Below are positions 17,791 to 26,181 of a stretch of DNA of 64,000 nt, in pieces (positions within the stretch are counted from its first letter, which is position 1; each line of letters begins with the position of its first letter). This DNA is from PHAA01 sp964457945. GTDB taxonomy: Bacteria; Bacillota; Syntrophomonadia; Syntrophomonadales; Syntrophomonadaceae. The stretch covers positions 124,001-188,000 of the forward strand of contig CAYWFX010000001.1 of NCBI GenBank assembly GCA_964457945.1, read 5' to 3'. A program made the translations under genes and the position numbers. The notes beneath the pieces were generated by a model, which saw nothing but the letters and a program-made list of their open reading frames with translations, searched no databases and was not told the DNA's origin.

Positions 17791-17821
17791 AGTATAAACC
17801 CAGCCCCAAGGGTTGGGTCAA
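17791..17821 (-). promoter_or_regulatory. MerR-type autoregulatory promoter, 19-bp spacer
   Basis: TTGACC (17816-17821) and TATACT (17791-17796) are 19 bases apart on the minus strand. The spacer is bounded by AACCC and GGGTT inverted arms. This spacing needs MerR activation. The transcript would start about 15 bases before the ribosome site of the MerR gene. Confidence 0.65.
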
Positions 17822-17955
17822 CATGATCTTTCGAGAATATAGCTCAAAGCATTGAATAACTAGTCAAGCCATTTTAAAATGTCACTCGGGTTATTAACAT
17901 TATGACTTCGATAGACAATTTTCTTATAGTAGACCTCATACGAGTGCAGGCCGAG

Positions 17956-18873
17956 CTATTCCACCACTGCACATGCAAAGTGGGCATTTTCGCAGGCGTA
18001 ATAGTTATCGGAGCGCCCATTAAAGTAGTGTTCCTGGATCTCCCGCGGACTCAGGTTTTCCACGAGACGAAACCCTACATCGGCGAGGTCATTGGTCAGC
18101 GCAGCAGGATCAAAAACTGCTTTTATCGGCTCTCCTATTTGCTCACCTAAGAACAGGATCTGTTGTGCACGCGGAGCGGCTTTTTCGGGAATAATCAAAT
18201 CAGAATCCAAATAATCGAATACAATCCTGCTGCCTGGAGGAGATGCTTCGGCAATAGTCTGTAAGGTGGCGAATACCACATCACGAGGCAAGTAGTAGGT
18301 TACACCCAGCCAATTGAAGAAGCTAAGGAAATTTGGATTGTACATTGAACGCTTAAGCACTGCAGCTACGCTCTCTTTTGTAAAGTCGGCCGGAACGAAG
18401 TGCAACTGTGATGGGCATTCCCAGCCCAACTGATTCAAGCGTATACGTTTGTAGTCCTGCGTAGCAGGATGGTCTACTTCAAACACCTGGAGGGTTTCCA
18501 TCAAATCCGGTCGACGAAAAGCAAAGGTGTCCATACCGGCTCCAAGTATAACGTATTGCTGAACCCCATACTGCAGAGACTCCATTAGAGTATCTTCTGC
18601 ATAGCGAGCACGACTAACTGTTAAAGCCGGAGGTGCCATGGCCTGCATCATAAAAGCCAGAATAGCCGCGTCATCGAGAAAGGATGCAGCCATCTCGGGG
18701 GCTGCAGTTTTAAAGCCGGTTAGCATTTGTGATCTAAAGGATGCGAATTCCATTTCTCCTATAAAATCATAGGCTAGAAAATCATCAAACACCTTCGGGC
18801 TATCGCAACCGGCATGATAAGCACGGTAGCAGGCCGTCTTTAGCGCTGTTTGACTGAAGTTATGCTCTTTCAT
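17956..18873 (-). CDS. Class I SAM methyltransferase, leucine carboxyl methyltransferase (LCMT/TIGR00027) family
   Basis: A 305-residue cytosolic methyltransferase. The SAM-binding motif is VILGAGMDTFAFRRP, followed by the acidic FEVDHPATQDYK segment of motif II and FNWLGVTYYLPRD, all typical of the LCM family, whose bacterial members O-methylate carboxyl or hydroxyl groups of small molecules, including polyketides. Start: the ATG at 18873 has AGGAGG eight bases upstream; an in-frame GTG seven codons earlier overlaps that site. It sits between the MerR regulator and the first zinc-ribbon gene on the same strand. It is a possible tailoring enzyme of the acyltransferase block; substrate unknown. 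Confidence 0.85.
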   Translation of the reverse strand: MKEHNFSQTALKTACYRAYHAGCDSPKVFDDFLAYDFIGEMEFASFRSQMLTGFKTAAPEMAASFLDDAAILAFMMQAMAPPALTVSRARYAEDTLMESLQYGVQQYVILGAGMDTFAFRRPDLMETLQVFEVDHPATQDYKRIRLNQLGWECPSQLHFVPADFTKESVAAVLKRSMYNPNFLSFFNWLGVTYYLPRDVVFATLQTIAEASPPGSRIVFDYLDSDLIIPEKAAPRAQQILFLGEQIGEPIKAVFDPAALTNDLADVGFRLVENLSPREIQEHYFNGRSDNYYACENAHFACAVVE

Positions 18874-18953
18874 CCATCTTTCCTCCTGTCCCACATTGTG
18901 GCGAACCTACCTCTTTAATGATCTGATCCCTTATATACGCCATTGCGCAAGTA

Positions 18954-19166
18954 TCAAAGTTTGCCGTATTTAGCGAGAACTGCATCCCAAACGTCTATCA
19001 TCTCTGGAGTAAGTCCGGTAATTTTCTGGCATTCTTCCTGAACCATCTTGCTGCATTTATCGCAGCAATGATGTACAGCCCTTTTATATTTGATATCCTT
19101 ATACCTAAAATCTGAGAAAGGAATCTCAAATTCCTTTTTACAGATTAAACATTGAGTGGTATACAA
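18954..19166 (-). CDS. Small zinc-ribbon protein, copy 1
   Basis: About 70 residues with two metal-binding pairs: CLIC (Cys6, Cys9) and CDKC preceded by HHC (His32-33, Cys34-35, Cys38), then MVQEECQK. The middle carries a conserved basic SDFRYKDIKYKR stretch. I place the start at a TTG behind AAGGAGGG. The second copy at 31641 also starts with TTG-Tyr-Thr-Thr, which supports the choice. A third copy forms the C-terminus of the TetR regulator at 32801. I do not recognise a named family. The zinc fold and charged middle suggest nucleic-acid or protein binding, perhaps as co-regulator of the block. Confidence 0.75.
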   Translation of the reverse strand: MYTTQCLICKKEFEIPFSDFRYKDIKYKRAVHHCCDKCSKMVQEECQKITGLTPEMIDVWDAVLAKYGKL

Positions 19167-19237
19167 AGTAATCCCTCCTTCATAACACAAGACCTCCGAT
19201 AGAAGATGTTGGTTTATTTATTAAAACCCTCCTGCGA

Positions 19238-19909
19238 TTAAAATTGCCCACTTGTAATTAGATGGACACCATCCTGTTCATATTTTTTCATCTGTTCATC
19301 CCATTTCTCTTTGTTAGCCATAGAAGTAGCATCTGTGATAAGATTTACCTTATATCCTCGGTTTAGAGCTCCCTTGGCCGTGGAATATACACAGTATTGG
19401 GCATCTATCCCGACGAGATAAACTTCATCCACTTGATGTTCAGTTAAATATGCCTCAAACTCCGGGTTGGAGAAGGCATCAGAAATATTCTTAGGAAAAA
19501 TATTGTTTGAAACAATGGAGACTCGTTTATCTATCTCAGTTCCCGGCTGGCCTTTGATATCTACCCCATCAGAAGTGACTCGGGATATAATCTTACCTCT
19601 CAGACCATCGAATTCCTGTCTAACATATAATACAGCGATGTTCTTCTTGGATGCTTCATCTATTATCTGATTAACTGACGTAATTAACTTTTCAGAATCA
19701 TTTTTAAATGGGGATGAATCCTTGGCCGTGATTCCTGTAGAGTCTTCCTGAATATCTATCACCAATAATGCCTTATGTGGATTCGCATATTGCGGAATCG
19801 GCATACCCTTGGTTGGAGTTTCCAGCATGACCATACCTATAAACAGCCAGCCTGCTATGCCAACCATCAAGACCGCTAATCCAATCAATGCTTTTGTAGT
19901 CCTACTCAT
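19238..19909 (-). CDS. Membrane-anchored isochorismatase-like cysteine hydrolase A
   Basis: 223 residues: an N-terminal membrane anchor (about 8-28) then an isochorismatase/nicotinamidase fold facing outward. The catalytic triad is recognisable as Asp52 (LLVIDIQED), Lys140 (FPKNISDAF) and Cys173 (GIDAQYCVYSTAKGALNRG). Family members hydrolyse amides or enol ethers. An extracytoplasmic, anchored form is uncommon and suggests action on an exported or incoming compound. The gene is followed 53 bases upstream on the same strand by a paralogue of the same length, and both lie inside the acyltransferase block. True substrate unknown. Confidence 0.83.
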   Translation of the reverse strand: MSRTTKALIGLAVLMVGIAGWLFIGMVMLETPTKGMPIPQYANPHKALLVIDIQEDSTGITAKDSSPFKNDSEKLITSVNQIIDEASKKNIAVLYVRQEFDGLRGKIISRVTSDGVDIKGQPGTEIDKRVSIVSNNIFPKNISDAFSNPEFEAYLTEHQVDEVYLVGIDAQYCVYSTAKGALNRGYKVNLITDATSMANKEKWDEQMKKYEQDGVHLITSGQF

Positions 19910-19961
19910 AATTTTTCCCTCCTAATTACAATTACTGAGCATTTTTCCTAATCCTACCCAA

Positions 19962-20633
19962 TTATTTTGTGTCTTTAAGGCTCAGGAACTGGGCGGACGA
20001 CATGGCGGAGATATAGTGTTTCTTGTACATAGCCAAGATCTCACGTTCGGATTTATCAGAAGAAGTTGCTGTTGCATCGGGGATAATGGTCACATCATAG
20101 CCCCGGTTTATCCCGCCCAGGCCGGTCTTGTATACACAGTACACAGCATCCACCCCGACCAGATAGATCTGGTTTATTTTATGTTCAACCAGATATTTAT
20201 TCAGTTCCGGACTGGAGAAAGCATCCGACCTCCTTTTAATGAAGGATACAGTGCTCACCGTTTTTAGTCGTGAATCCTGCGCAGTTCCCGGTGTGCCTTC
20301 TATCATGGCTCCGCCGGAGATAGCCCGGTTGATAGCATTATCGTCAAGCACCTGACCAATATAGATTACCGGCATCCGGCGGGCGTCGGCCGCTTCGATT
20401 ACTTGATTGACCCTGGTTATTAGGGGGCCGGTCTTATCTGCCGGAAAAAAGTTTGAAGACGGGCCGCTGATATCTTCCTGCAGATCTATCACCAGTAATG
20501 CCGTCTGGGGATTCGTATAATTCGATATCCTGGAACCTGAGGTGGGCAGGTACATACAGAGGTAGGCTGACACACTATAAATTAGTATAGCCAGCACTAA
20601 AATGCCCAGAGTAATGAAGATTTTTTTTCTCAT
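19962..20633 (-). CDS. Membrane-anchored isochorismatase-like cysteine hydrolase B
   Basis: Tandem paralogue of the downstream gene, again 223 residues with a membrane anchor (about 4-28) and an isochorismatase fold. Triad: Asp50 (LLVIDLQED), Lys133 (FIKRRSDAF) and Cys166 (GVDAVYCVYKTGLGGINRG). The loop between residues 95 and 125 differs from copy A, where substrate specificity usually resides, so the two may act on related but different molecules. It is preceded by a decayed hydrolase fragment and an orphaned acyltransferase leader, so its own promoter is uncertain. Confidence 0.83.
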   Translation of the reverse strand: MRKKIFITLGILVLAILIYSVSAYLCMYLPTSGSRISNYTNPQTALLVIDLQEDISGPSSNFFPADKTGPLITRVNQVIEAADARRMPVIYIGQVLDDNAINRAISGGAMIEGTPGTAQDSRLKTVSTVSFIKRRSDAFSSPELNKYLVEHKINQIYLVGVDAVYCVYKTGLGGINRGYDVTIIPDATATSSDKSEREILAMYKKHYISAMSSAQFLSLKDTK

Positions 20634-20685
20634 TCAACAACCTCCTTTAATCATTAGACAGGTATCTGCTCGGCACCAGATTTAA

Positions 20686-20782
20686 TCGGCGAAGAGGTCA
20701 TTAACTCCGGTCTGATTACTTTTCATGATGGAACACGCTCCACAGTACATACCCAATAGGATTCACAATTGTAATCGCCCAT
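20686..20782 (-). pseudogene. Broken 5' end of a DUF3795-hydrolase gene
   Basis: Minus-strand codons from an ATG read MGDYNCESY and, after a one-base deletion, GMYCGACSIMKSNQTG and DLFA. They match the first 30 residues of the intact fusion hydrolase at 13297-14637. The remainder of the gene is missing. Immediately upstream sits a copy of the acyltransferase leader and its first codons (ATGGAAGCG), so the fragment is joined to the start of a lost acyltransferase gene. Confidence 0.75.
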
Positions 20783-20799
20783 GATAAATCTGCCCGCTT

Positions 20800-20887
20800 C
20801 CATTTCTCACCCTCCCCCCTTCTCATTTAAGCCCAAACGCAATCAGAATTTTCTAAAAGCACATTAATTCCTCCCTATTTCATATCC
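20800..20887 (-). repeat. Conserved acyltransferase leader, orphan copy
   Basis: The spacer that separates the acyltransferase genes recurs here without an acyltransferase after it. Shared runs are CCTTCTCATTTAAG, AATTTTCTAAAAGCACATTAA and CATATCCTTACAG. Other copies lie at about 22193-22274, 23580-23662, 24971-25027, 28591-28669 and 29957-30037. Each contains the 3' spacer of one gene, a G-rich ribosome site and the next start codon. The repetition makes these spacers natural sites for unequal crossing-over. Confidence 0.75.
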
Positions 20888-22192
20888 TTACAGAGAGCTT
20901 AATTCCTTCGCAATAAACTCCAAACATGCTTCTACCTCTTCTCTTTTATGTGCGGGTTCGCAGTAACTCACTTCCAAGGTTAAGGTTTTATTGTAGGTAC
21001 TAACCCCTAGTAAAAAGCCTGGCGCATAAATTCGTGGGGTAACAATATAAGCATCATTAGCTGCTAACTGTCCAAACTGCAAAGGACTAATAACACCCAT
21101 ATTGGATAAAGCCGGATCAGATTTACCGGTTGCAATCATTTGCTGCCAGACTGCCTGAATAATACCGATAAATTGTGAATACTCAATGGCAGCGAATACT
21201 TCCATTGCCACCGCACCGCGTAAATCTGCGCGATCATTCTTTAAACCCGCCACTGACTCTGACAACCTGGTTAATGTTTCACGAAAAGACTCTTGGTCTA
21301 CCCTTGGTATTCTAGGTTCCATAGTTACCGAAAGATTGCAGATAGCTTGATTGGGGCTTCCTCTAAAAGCCTGACGCAAATCCATGGTTACACCGATTCC
21401 CATTTCCTCTCCAACAGGAGGTTTGATGAGCTCAAACAAACTTCTATACAATGCCGTTAGAATTATGGTATTGACGGTTACTTGATGGGCTTTGCCAAAT
21501 GTTATAATCCTTTCGAAATCCTTATCCCTGATATGGCATATAGATATACGCATTTCCTTATACTCAAGATCATGATAGGGAAATGCCCAGGTGGGAGGCG
21601 GAACCTGAGCCTGGGGATCAAATAGGGCCAGTGGCACCTCAATACCCAGGGCCTCAAAATAATGCTTCTGATCCCTCCGGCCCTGAATATTGGGCTCAGG
21701 TTTAAAACCAGAGTCCTTCTGCAGCCTTGAATAAATTCCAGCCAGCAACTGTAAGTACTCCTTAAGCCCTCCGGCGTCAGAACAGGCGTGACAAATCTTG
21801 ATACAAAGGTTATCCCCGGCTGGAGTTCGAATTAACAGGACATTGATCTGCTGCCCTTCGCCAATAAACGGGCCTGTCAAGAACTGTTCCACGGCCTCTT
21901 GTTTATTATCCTTTTGTACAAATTCAAACCATGGAATTTCGTCGGGCTGTTCAAAACGCTGCCAATAGGGTTGCTTTTCATCTTCAATAAATTGACAGCC
22001 CAGGATCGGCTCGGCATCCAAAGATAACCTGACCGCCCTTTTTAAGATATCGGCATCCAGGCATTGATCAAATGCAATGACCGCTTGTATCTGTATATTT
22101 GAGCTAAAGTGCGTAAGGCTATAATTAAAACGATCATGACCATTTACCGGTAATATGTTGGGAATTCCATTTTCTAATATACTCGCTTCCAT
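20888..22192 (-). CDS. Condensation-domain-like acyltransferase, paralogue 2
   Basis: 434 residues from the ATG at 22192 (GGGGGAG eight bases upstream; a GTG three codons earlier is in frame). The acyl-transfer motif is CHACSDAGG with His135 and Asp139. The conserved LSLDAEPILGCQFIEDEK, TWAFPYHD and GFLLGVSTYNKTLTLEVSY blocks are intact. It has the shorter linker NIQGRRDQKHYF, grouping it with paralogues 3, 6 and 7 rather than 1, 4 and 5. Compared with its neighbours, residues 24-31 and the region around 260-300 vary most, where acceptor binding would be expected. It is followed by an orphan leader and a hydrolase fragment. Confidence 0.82.
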   Translation of the reverse strand: MEASILENGIPNILPVNGHDRFNYSLTHFSSNIQIQAVIAFDQCLDADILKRAVRLSLDAEPILGCQFIEDEKQPYWQRFEQPDEIPWFEFVQKDNKQEAVEQFLTGPFIGEGQQINVLLIRTPAGDNLCIKICHACSDAGGLKEYLQLLAGIYSRLQKDSGFKPEPNIQGRRDQKHYFEALGIEVPLALFDPQAQVPPPTWAFPYHDLEYKEMRISICHIRDKDFERIITFGKAHQVTVNTIILTALYRSLFELIKPPVGEEMGIGVTMDLRQAFRGSPNQAICNLSVTMEPRIPRVDQESFRETLTRLSESVAGLKNDRADLRGAVAMEVFAAIEYSQFIGIIQAVWQQMIATGKSDPALSNMGVISPLQFGQLAANDAYIVTPRIYAPGFLLGVSTYNKTLTLEVSYCEPAHKREEVEACLEFIAKELSSL

Positions 22193-22274
22193 TATCCCCA
22201 CTCCCCCTTCTCATTTAAAGCCCAACGTGATCAGGATTTTAATGAGCACAAAAATTCCTCCCCATTTTATATCC

Positions 22275-23579
22275 TTATAGGGATTCCAATTCCTTTTCCA
22301 TCAAATCTATAAATGCTGCGATATCTTCTCTTCTATGTGCAGGTTCGTAATAACTTACTTCCAGGGTCAGGGTTCTATTGTAGGTACTGACCGCCAGCAT
22401 AAAACCGGGAGCACAAGCGGTCGGGGCGACAAGATAAGCATCAGCGGCAACGATCTGTCCAAACTCCAAAGGATTAATAATCCCCATATTTGATAAAAAG
22501 GGATAGGATTTCCCGGTTTCATTGAGCCACTGCATGAGTGCCTGCATTTGACCAAGTGCTTGTGAAAAATCAATATTGTCCCATAATGCTTCCAGTGCCA
22601 CCGCATCTGATAAACCTGCTCGATTACTCTTTAAATCCTCGATATAGCCAGACACCCTCTTCAGGGTTTCTAAAAAAGGTTCTTCTTCTATCCGGTATAT
22701 TCTGGGATACATAGCTACCGATAGATTGCAAATTGCCTGGTTGGGGTTGCCGATAAAAGCCTTGCGTAAGTCAAGGGTTACGCATATACCCATCTCCTCG
22801 CCAACTGGCGGTTTGATTAGCTCAAACATGCTTCTGAAAAATGCTGTGGTAATTATGGTATTGATGGTAACCCCATGGGTTTTACCAAATGCTTTTATCC
22901 TGTCATAAACCACATCCCTAATACGGCGCATGCTTATACGCATTTCCTTAATCTCATAACTATGATAGGGAAATGCCCAGGTGGACGGCATAAAAGGAGC
23001 CTGGGGGTCAAATAGCGCCAATGGTTCTTCAATACCCAGGGCATCGAAATAATGCTTCTGGTCTCTGCGACCCTTATTGGGTACAGGTTGAAAACCGGAA
23101 TCTTCTTTTAACCTTGAATAAATCCCGGCCAGCAACTGTAAGTATTCCTTCAGACCTTTGGCATCTGAACAGGCATGACAAATCTTTATACAGATTGTAT
23201 CCCCGCCCTCAACTCGAATTAATAGAACATTAACCTGCTGTCCGGCCAAAGCGAAAGGACCATTTAAAAACTGCTCTACGGTCTCTTGTTCATTATCACT
23301 TTGGATAAACTCAAACCACGGAATTTCATCCGGTTCTTCAAACCGCTGCCAATAGGGCCGCTTCTCATCTTCAATAAATCGACAGCCCAACACCGGCTCG
23401 GCATCCAAAGACAATCTGACCGCTTTCTTCAGGATATCTTCATCCAGGTTCCGATCGAATAAAACGACCGCTTGAAGCTGTGTATTTGAGCCTGCGTACT
23501 TTACTAAATAATTGTAGCGATCATGGCCGTTAACCGGTAATATGTTAGGAATTCCATTTTCCAATATGCTCGCTTCCAT
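22275..23579 (-). CDS. Condensation-domain-like acyltransferase, paralogue 3
   Basis: 434 residues starting MEASILENG, with an AGAAGGGGG site upstream. Catalytic motif CHACSDAKG (His135, Asp139). By eye its nearest relative in the window is paralogue 7 at 30038: both have YLVKYAGSNTQLQA near the N-terminus, the linker PNKGRRDQKHYFDALGIEE and DNIDFSQALGQMQAL or a close variant. That two non-adjacent genes are most alike suggests block duplication rather than simple tandem copying. No truncation; the reading frame and all core blocks are intact. Confidence 0.82.
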   Translation of the reverse strand: MEASILENGIPNILPVNGHDRYNYLVKYAGSNTQLQAVVLFDRNLDEDILKKAVRLSLDAEPVLGCRFIEDEKRPYWQRFEEPDEIPWFEFIQSDNEQETVEQFLNGPFALAGQQVNVLLIRVEGGDTICIKICHACSDAKGLKEYLQLLAGIYSRLKEDSGFQPVPNKGRRDQKHYFDALGIEEPLALFDPQAPFMPSTWAFPYHSYEIKEMRISMRRIRDVVYDRIKAFGKTHGVTINTIITTAFFRSMFELIKPPVGEEMGICVTLDLRKAFIGNPNQAICNLSVAMYPRIYRIEEEPFLETLKRVSGYIEDLKSNRAGLSDAVALEALWDNIDFSQALGQMQALMQWLNETGKSYPFLSNMGIINPLEFGQIVAADAYLVAPTACAPGFMLAVSTYNRTLTLEVSYYEPAHRREDIAAFIDLMEKELESL

Positions 23580-23662
23580 TTTCTAATAACCCCCTTCTCA
23601 TTTAAGGCCCAACGCAATCAGGATTTTCTAAAAGCACATTAATTCCTCCCCATTTTATATCC

Positions 23663-24970
23663 TTACAGAGAGCTTAATTCCTTCTCCATTAAATCCATAA
23701 ATGCTTCGACATCTTCTGTCCTATGTGATGGCCCATAATAACTGGTTGACAGGGTCAGGGTTCTATTGTAGGTGCTGACCGCCAGCATGAAGCCAGGTAC
23801 ATTAGTAGTTGGGGGAATTAGATAAGCATCATTGGCAGTGATTTGTCCAAACTGCAATGGATTGATTATCCCCGTATTACCTAAGGTTGGAGAAAACTTG
23901 CCGGTTTCTATAATCATAGGCCTGGCTGCTTGAAAAAGAGCAAGTAGTTGTGAATATTCTATGGCCTCTTGTGCTTCAGTTTTCACGGCTTCAGACAATT
24001 CTAGATGAGCATGCTTTAATTCATCCATAGTTTTGGACACCCTTTTTAACGTCTCAAGAATTGATTCTTGCTCCACCCGGCAGATTCTTGCGATTATTAT
24101 TACCGCCAGGTTGCAAATATCCTGTGACGGATTGGTTTTAAAAAACCTTCGCAAATCCATGGTTACACAGATCTCCCGGTCATCTCCGGCCGGTGGGTTT
24201 AAAAGTTGAAACATACTTCTAAAAAATGATGTTAAAATTATAGTATTGATGGTTACTGAATGAGCTTTGCCAAATGCTCTAATTCTATCGAAGGATTCAC
24301 CAGCAAAACGGCGCATGGAAATATTTATCTCCTTTGATTCAGTCCCATAAAAGGGAAAGGCCCAGGTAGCAGGCAGAGGCTGGTCATTTGGATCCAGTAA
24401 TGCCAGTGGATCCTTAATACCCAGTGCCTCGAAATAACTCTTCTGGTCCAACCGGCGCTTGGTATTCGGCTCAGGTTTATAGCGGGAGTCCTTTAGCAAG
24501 TGTGAATATATTCCGGCCAGCAACTGCAAATATTGTTTAAGACCTGCCGCGTCAGAACAGGCATGAGCGATTTTCACACAGAGGATATCATTATCATTGA
24601 CCCGAATTAGCCTCACACTCAGCATCTGCTCTTCATAATAAAATGGGCTTTTTAAGAACTGTTCAATTGCCGCTTGTTTACTATCATTTTGTACAAGCAC
24701 AAACTCAAACCACTGGATTTGGTCAGGATTATCAAAAGGCTGCCAATAAGGTTGTTTATCATTTTCAATAAACTGGCATCGCAATATCGGTTCAGCATCT
24801 AAAGATAATCTAACCGCTTTTTTCAGAACATCTGTGTCCAGGTGTTGAGCGAATGTAATGACCATCTGGATTTGCATATTGTAGTATCCGTACTTGAGTA
24901 AATAACCGATCCGATCAACTACAGTTGCCGGTATGGTGGTAAACCCATCTTCCCATATACTTGCTTCCAT
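23663..24970 (-). CDS. Condensation-domain-like acyltransferase, paralogue 4
   Basis: 435 residues from the ATG at 24970 (start MEASIWEDG). The frame is open 11 codons further upstream through the leader, but that stretch contains the ribosome site GAAGGGAG. Catalytic motif AHACSDAAG (His136, Asp140); the residue before His is Ala instead of Cys. The N-terminal LLKYGYYNMQIQ and the linker RRLDQKSYFEALGIKDP are shared with paralogue 5. The C-terminal block reads GFMLAVSTYNRTLTLSTSYYGP, a little divergent. Two extra residues (VLVQND) occur near 91-96. It lies directly downstream of the truncated paralogue. Confidence 0.82.
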   Translation of the reverse strand: MEASIWEDGFTTIPATVVDRIGYLLKYGYYNMQIQMVITFAQHLDTDVLKKAVRLSLDAEPILRCQFIENDKQPYWQPFDNPDQIQWFEFVLVQNDSKQAAIEQFLKSPFYYEEQMLSVRLIRVNDNDILCVKIAHACSDAAGLKQYLQLLAGIYSHLLKDSRYKPEPNTKRRLDQKSYFEALGIKDPLALLDPNDQPLPATWAFPFYGTESKEINISMRRFAGESFDRIRAFGKAHSVTINTIILTSFFRSMFQLLNPPAGDDREICVTMDLRRFFKTNPSQDICNLAVIIIARICRVEQESILETLKRVSKTMDELKHAHLELSEAVKTEAQEAIEYSQLLALFQAARPMIIETGKFSPTLGNTGIINPLQFGQITANDAYLIPPTTNVPGFMLAVSTYNRTLTLSTSYYGPSHRTEDVEAFMDLMEKELSSL

Positions 24971-25027
24971 TTTTCTAAAAACTCCCTTCTCATTTAAGGC
25001 CAACGTAATCAGGATTTTCTAAAAGCC

Positions 25028-25304
25028 ACCGTAACCTCTTTATTTTCTTTTTGAATAAACTCAAACCATGGCATTTCGTCTGGATTATCAAAGCGCTGCC
25101 AATAAGGCTGCTTCTCATCTTCAATGAATCGGCAGCCTAAACCGGCTCAGCATCCAAGGATAATCTAACCGCCTTTTTTAGGATATCGGCATCCAAACGT
25201 TGATCAAAGGTAGTGACTGCTTGTATTTCGTGCTTCAGTATATATTCAAATCGATCATTGCCATTAATCGGTAATATATTAGGAATCTCATATAAGTTAT
25301 TCAT
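25028..25304 (-). pseudogene. Truncated, frameshifted acyltransferase paralogue
   Basis: From an ATG at 25304 with a GGGAGGT site the frame encodes about 55 residues closely matching paralogue 6 (DRFEYILKHEIQAVTTFDQR). It then hits a TAG because two bases are missing after the DAEPV codons. In the next frame homology continues (CRFIEDEKQPYWQRF, then WFEFIQKENKE) and stops abruptly at about 25028, where the leader of paralogue 4 begins. The catalytic region and everything after residue 100 are lost. It directly follows the alpha/beta hydrolase gene. Confidence 0.85.
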
Positions 25305-25341
25305 TAATCGTTTACCTCCCTCTGAAAATCCATCTCTGGGC

Positions 25342-26154
25342 CTATTTGACCACACCTTGTAAGAAGTTCAAGATTATTTGATTGAATTCTTCCGGTTTTT
25401 CCACATAAGGCAGGTGGCAGCAGTCTTCCATCACAATTTTTTCCGAATTCGTCAATTTCCCCTGTATATAATCTTCTATCCCGTGGACAAAATCGATGTC
25501 CCTGGAATTGGACACGATTAAAACCGGGCTTTTGATTTCTCCTATACGTTCATAGGCGGAAGGCTTTAATTCTACATCCCACATCGGATTCCAGCGAAAA
25601 ACACCGGTTGATTCTCTGACCGCTTGCTCCACTTTGGCTCTGGCTTCCGGCCTGGCGGGTGATGGAAAGAAGTAATCCCACCCGGGACTGGTAATGATAT
25701 GGTCAATCCCCGCCCCGATTCCCTCCGTGGTCACTTTAGCACTCAGCTCCATGATTTGAGTCATATAATGGGGTGGATAGGGATACCCTTTCAAAGCAGT
25801 TCCAACCACGATTAAGGCGTTTACATGTTCCGGATATTGCAGGGCAAACTCAATTGCCACCGCTCCCCCTAAAGATGAGCCTATGATAGTAGCTTTCGTT
25901 AATTCCAAAGCATCGATTATTGCTTTTAAATCCTGGCTGTGGGAAAAAGGCCCCATTGGGAAATCCGATTTTCCATAACCTCTCTGATCGAAGCAAATAA
26001 TTTTATATTTATCTGCGAAAGCATCAATTTGATAATCCCAGATACGATGATCAGTAAAGCCGCCGTGAACAAGAATTAATGGGTTACCTTCTCCTTTTAC
26101 GGTAAAAAATAATTTAGTATTATTAATTTCTAGACAACCTTTATAATCCAACAT
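25342..26154 (-). CDS. Alpha/beta hydrolase
   Basis: A 270-residue cytosolic hydrolase of the standard alpha/beta fold. Motifs: oxyanion HGGF (30-33), DQRGYGKSD (56-64), nucleophile elbow GSSLGG with Ser94, an acidic residue in SNSRDID, and the catalytic His in DCCHLPYVEKPEEF. A cap region around residues 120-190 is rich in aromatic residues (YPYPPHYM), which suits a hydrophobic ester substrate. It follows the SDR gene by 27 bases and probably shares its transcript. An esterase acting on the products of the neighbouring acyltransferases is a reasonable but untested idea. Confidence 0.87.
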   Translation of the reverse strand: MLDYKGCLEINNTKLFFTVKGEGNPLILVHGGFTDHRIWDYQIDAFADKYKIICFDQRGYGKSDFPMGPFSHSQDLKAIIDALELTKATIIGSSLGGAVAIEFALQYPEHVNALIVVGTALKGYPYPPHYMTQIMELSAKVTTEGIGAGIDHIITSPGWDYFFPSPARPEARAKVEQAVRESTGVFRWNPMWDVELKPSAYERIGEIKSPVLIVSNSRDIDFVHGIEDYIQGKLTNSEKIVMEDCCHLPYVEKPEEFNQIILNFLQGVVK

Positions 26155-26181
26155 AATTATTACCTCCTTTTGCGGATTCTT

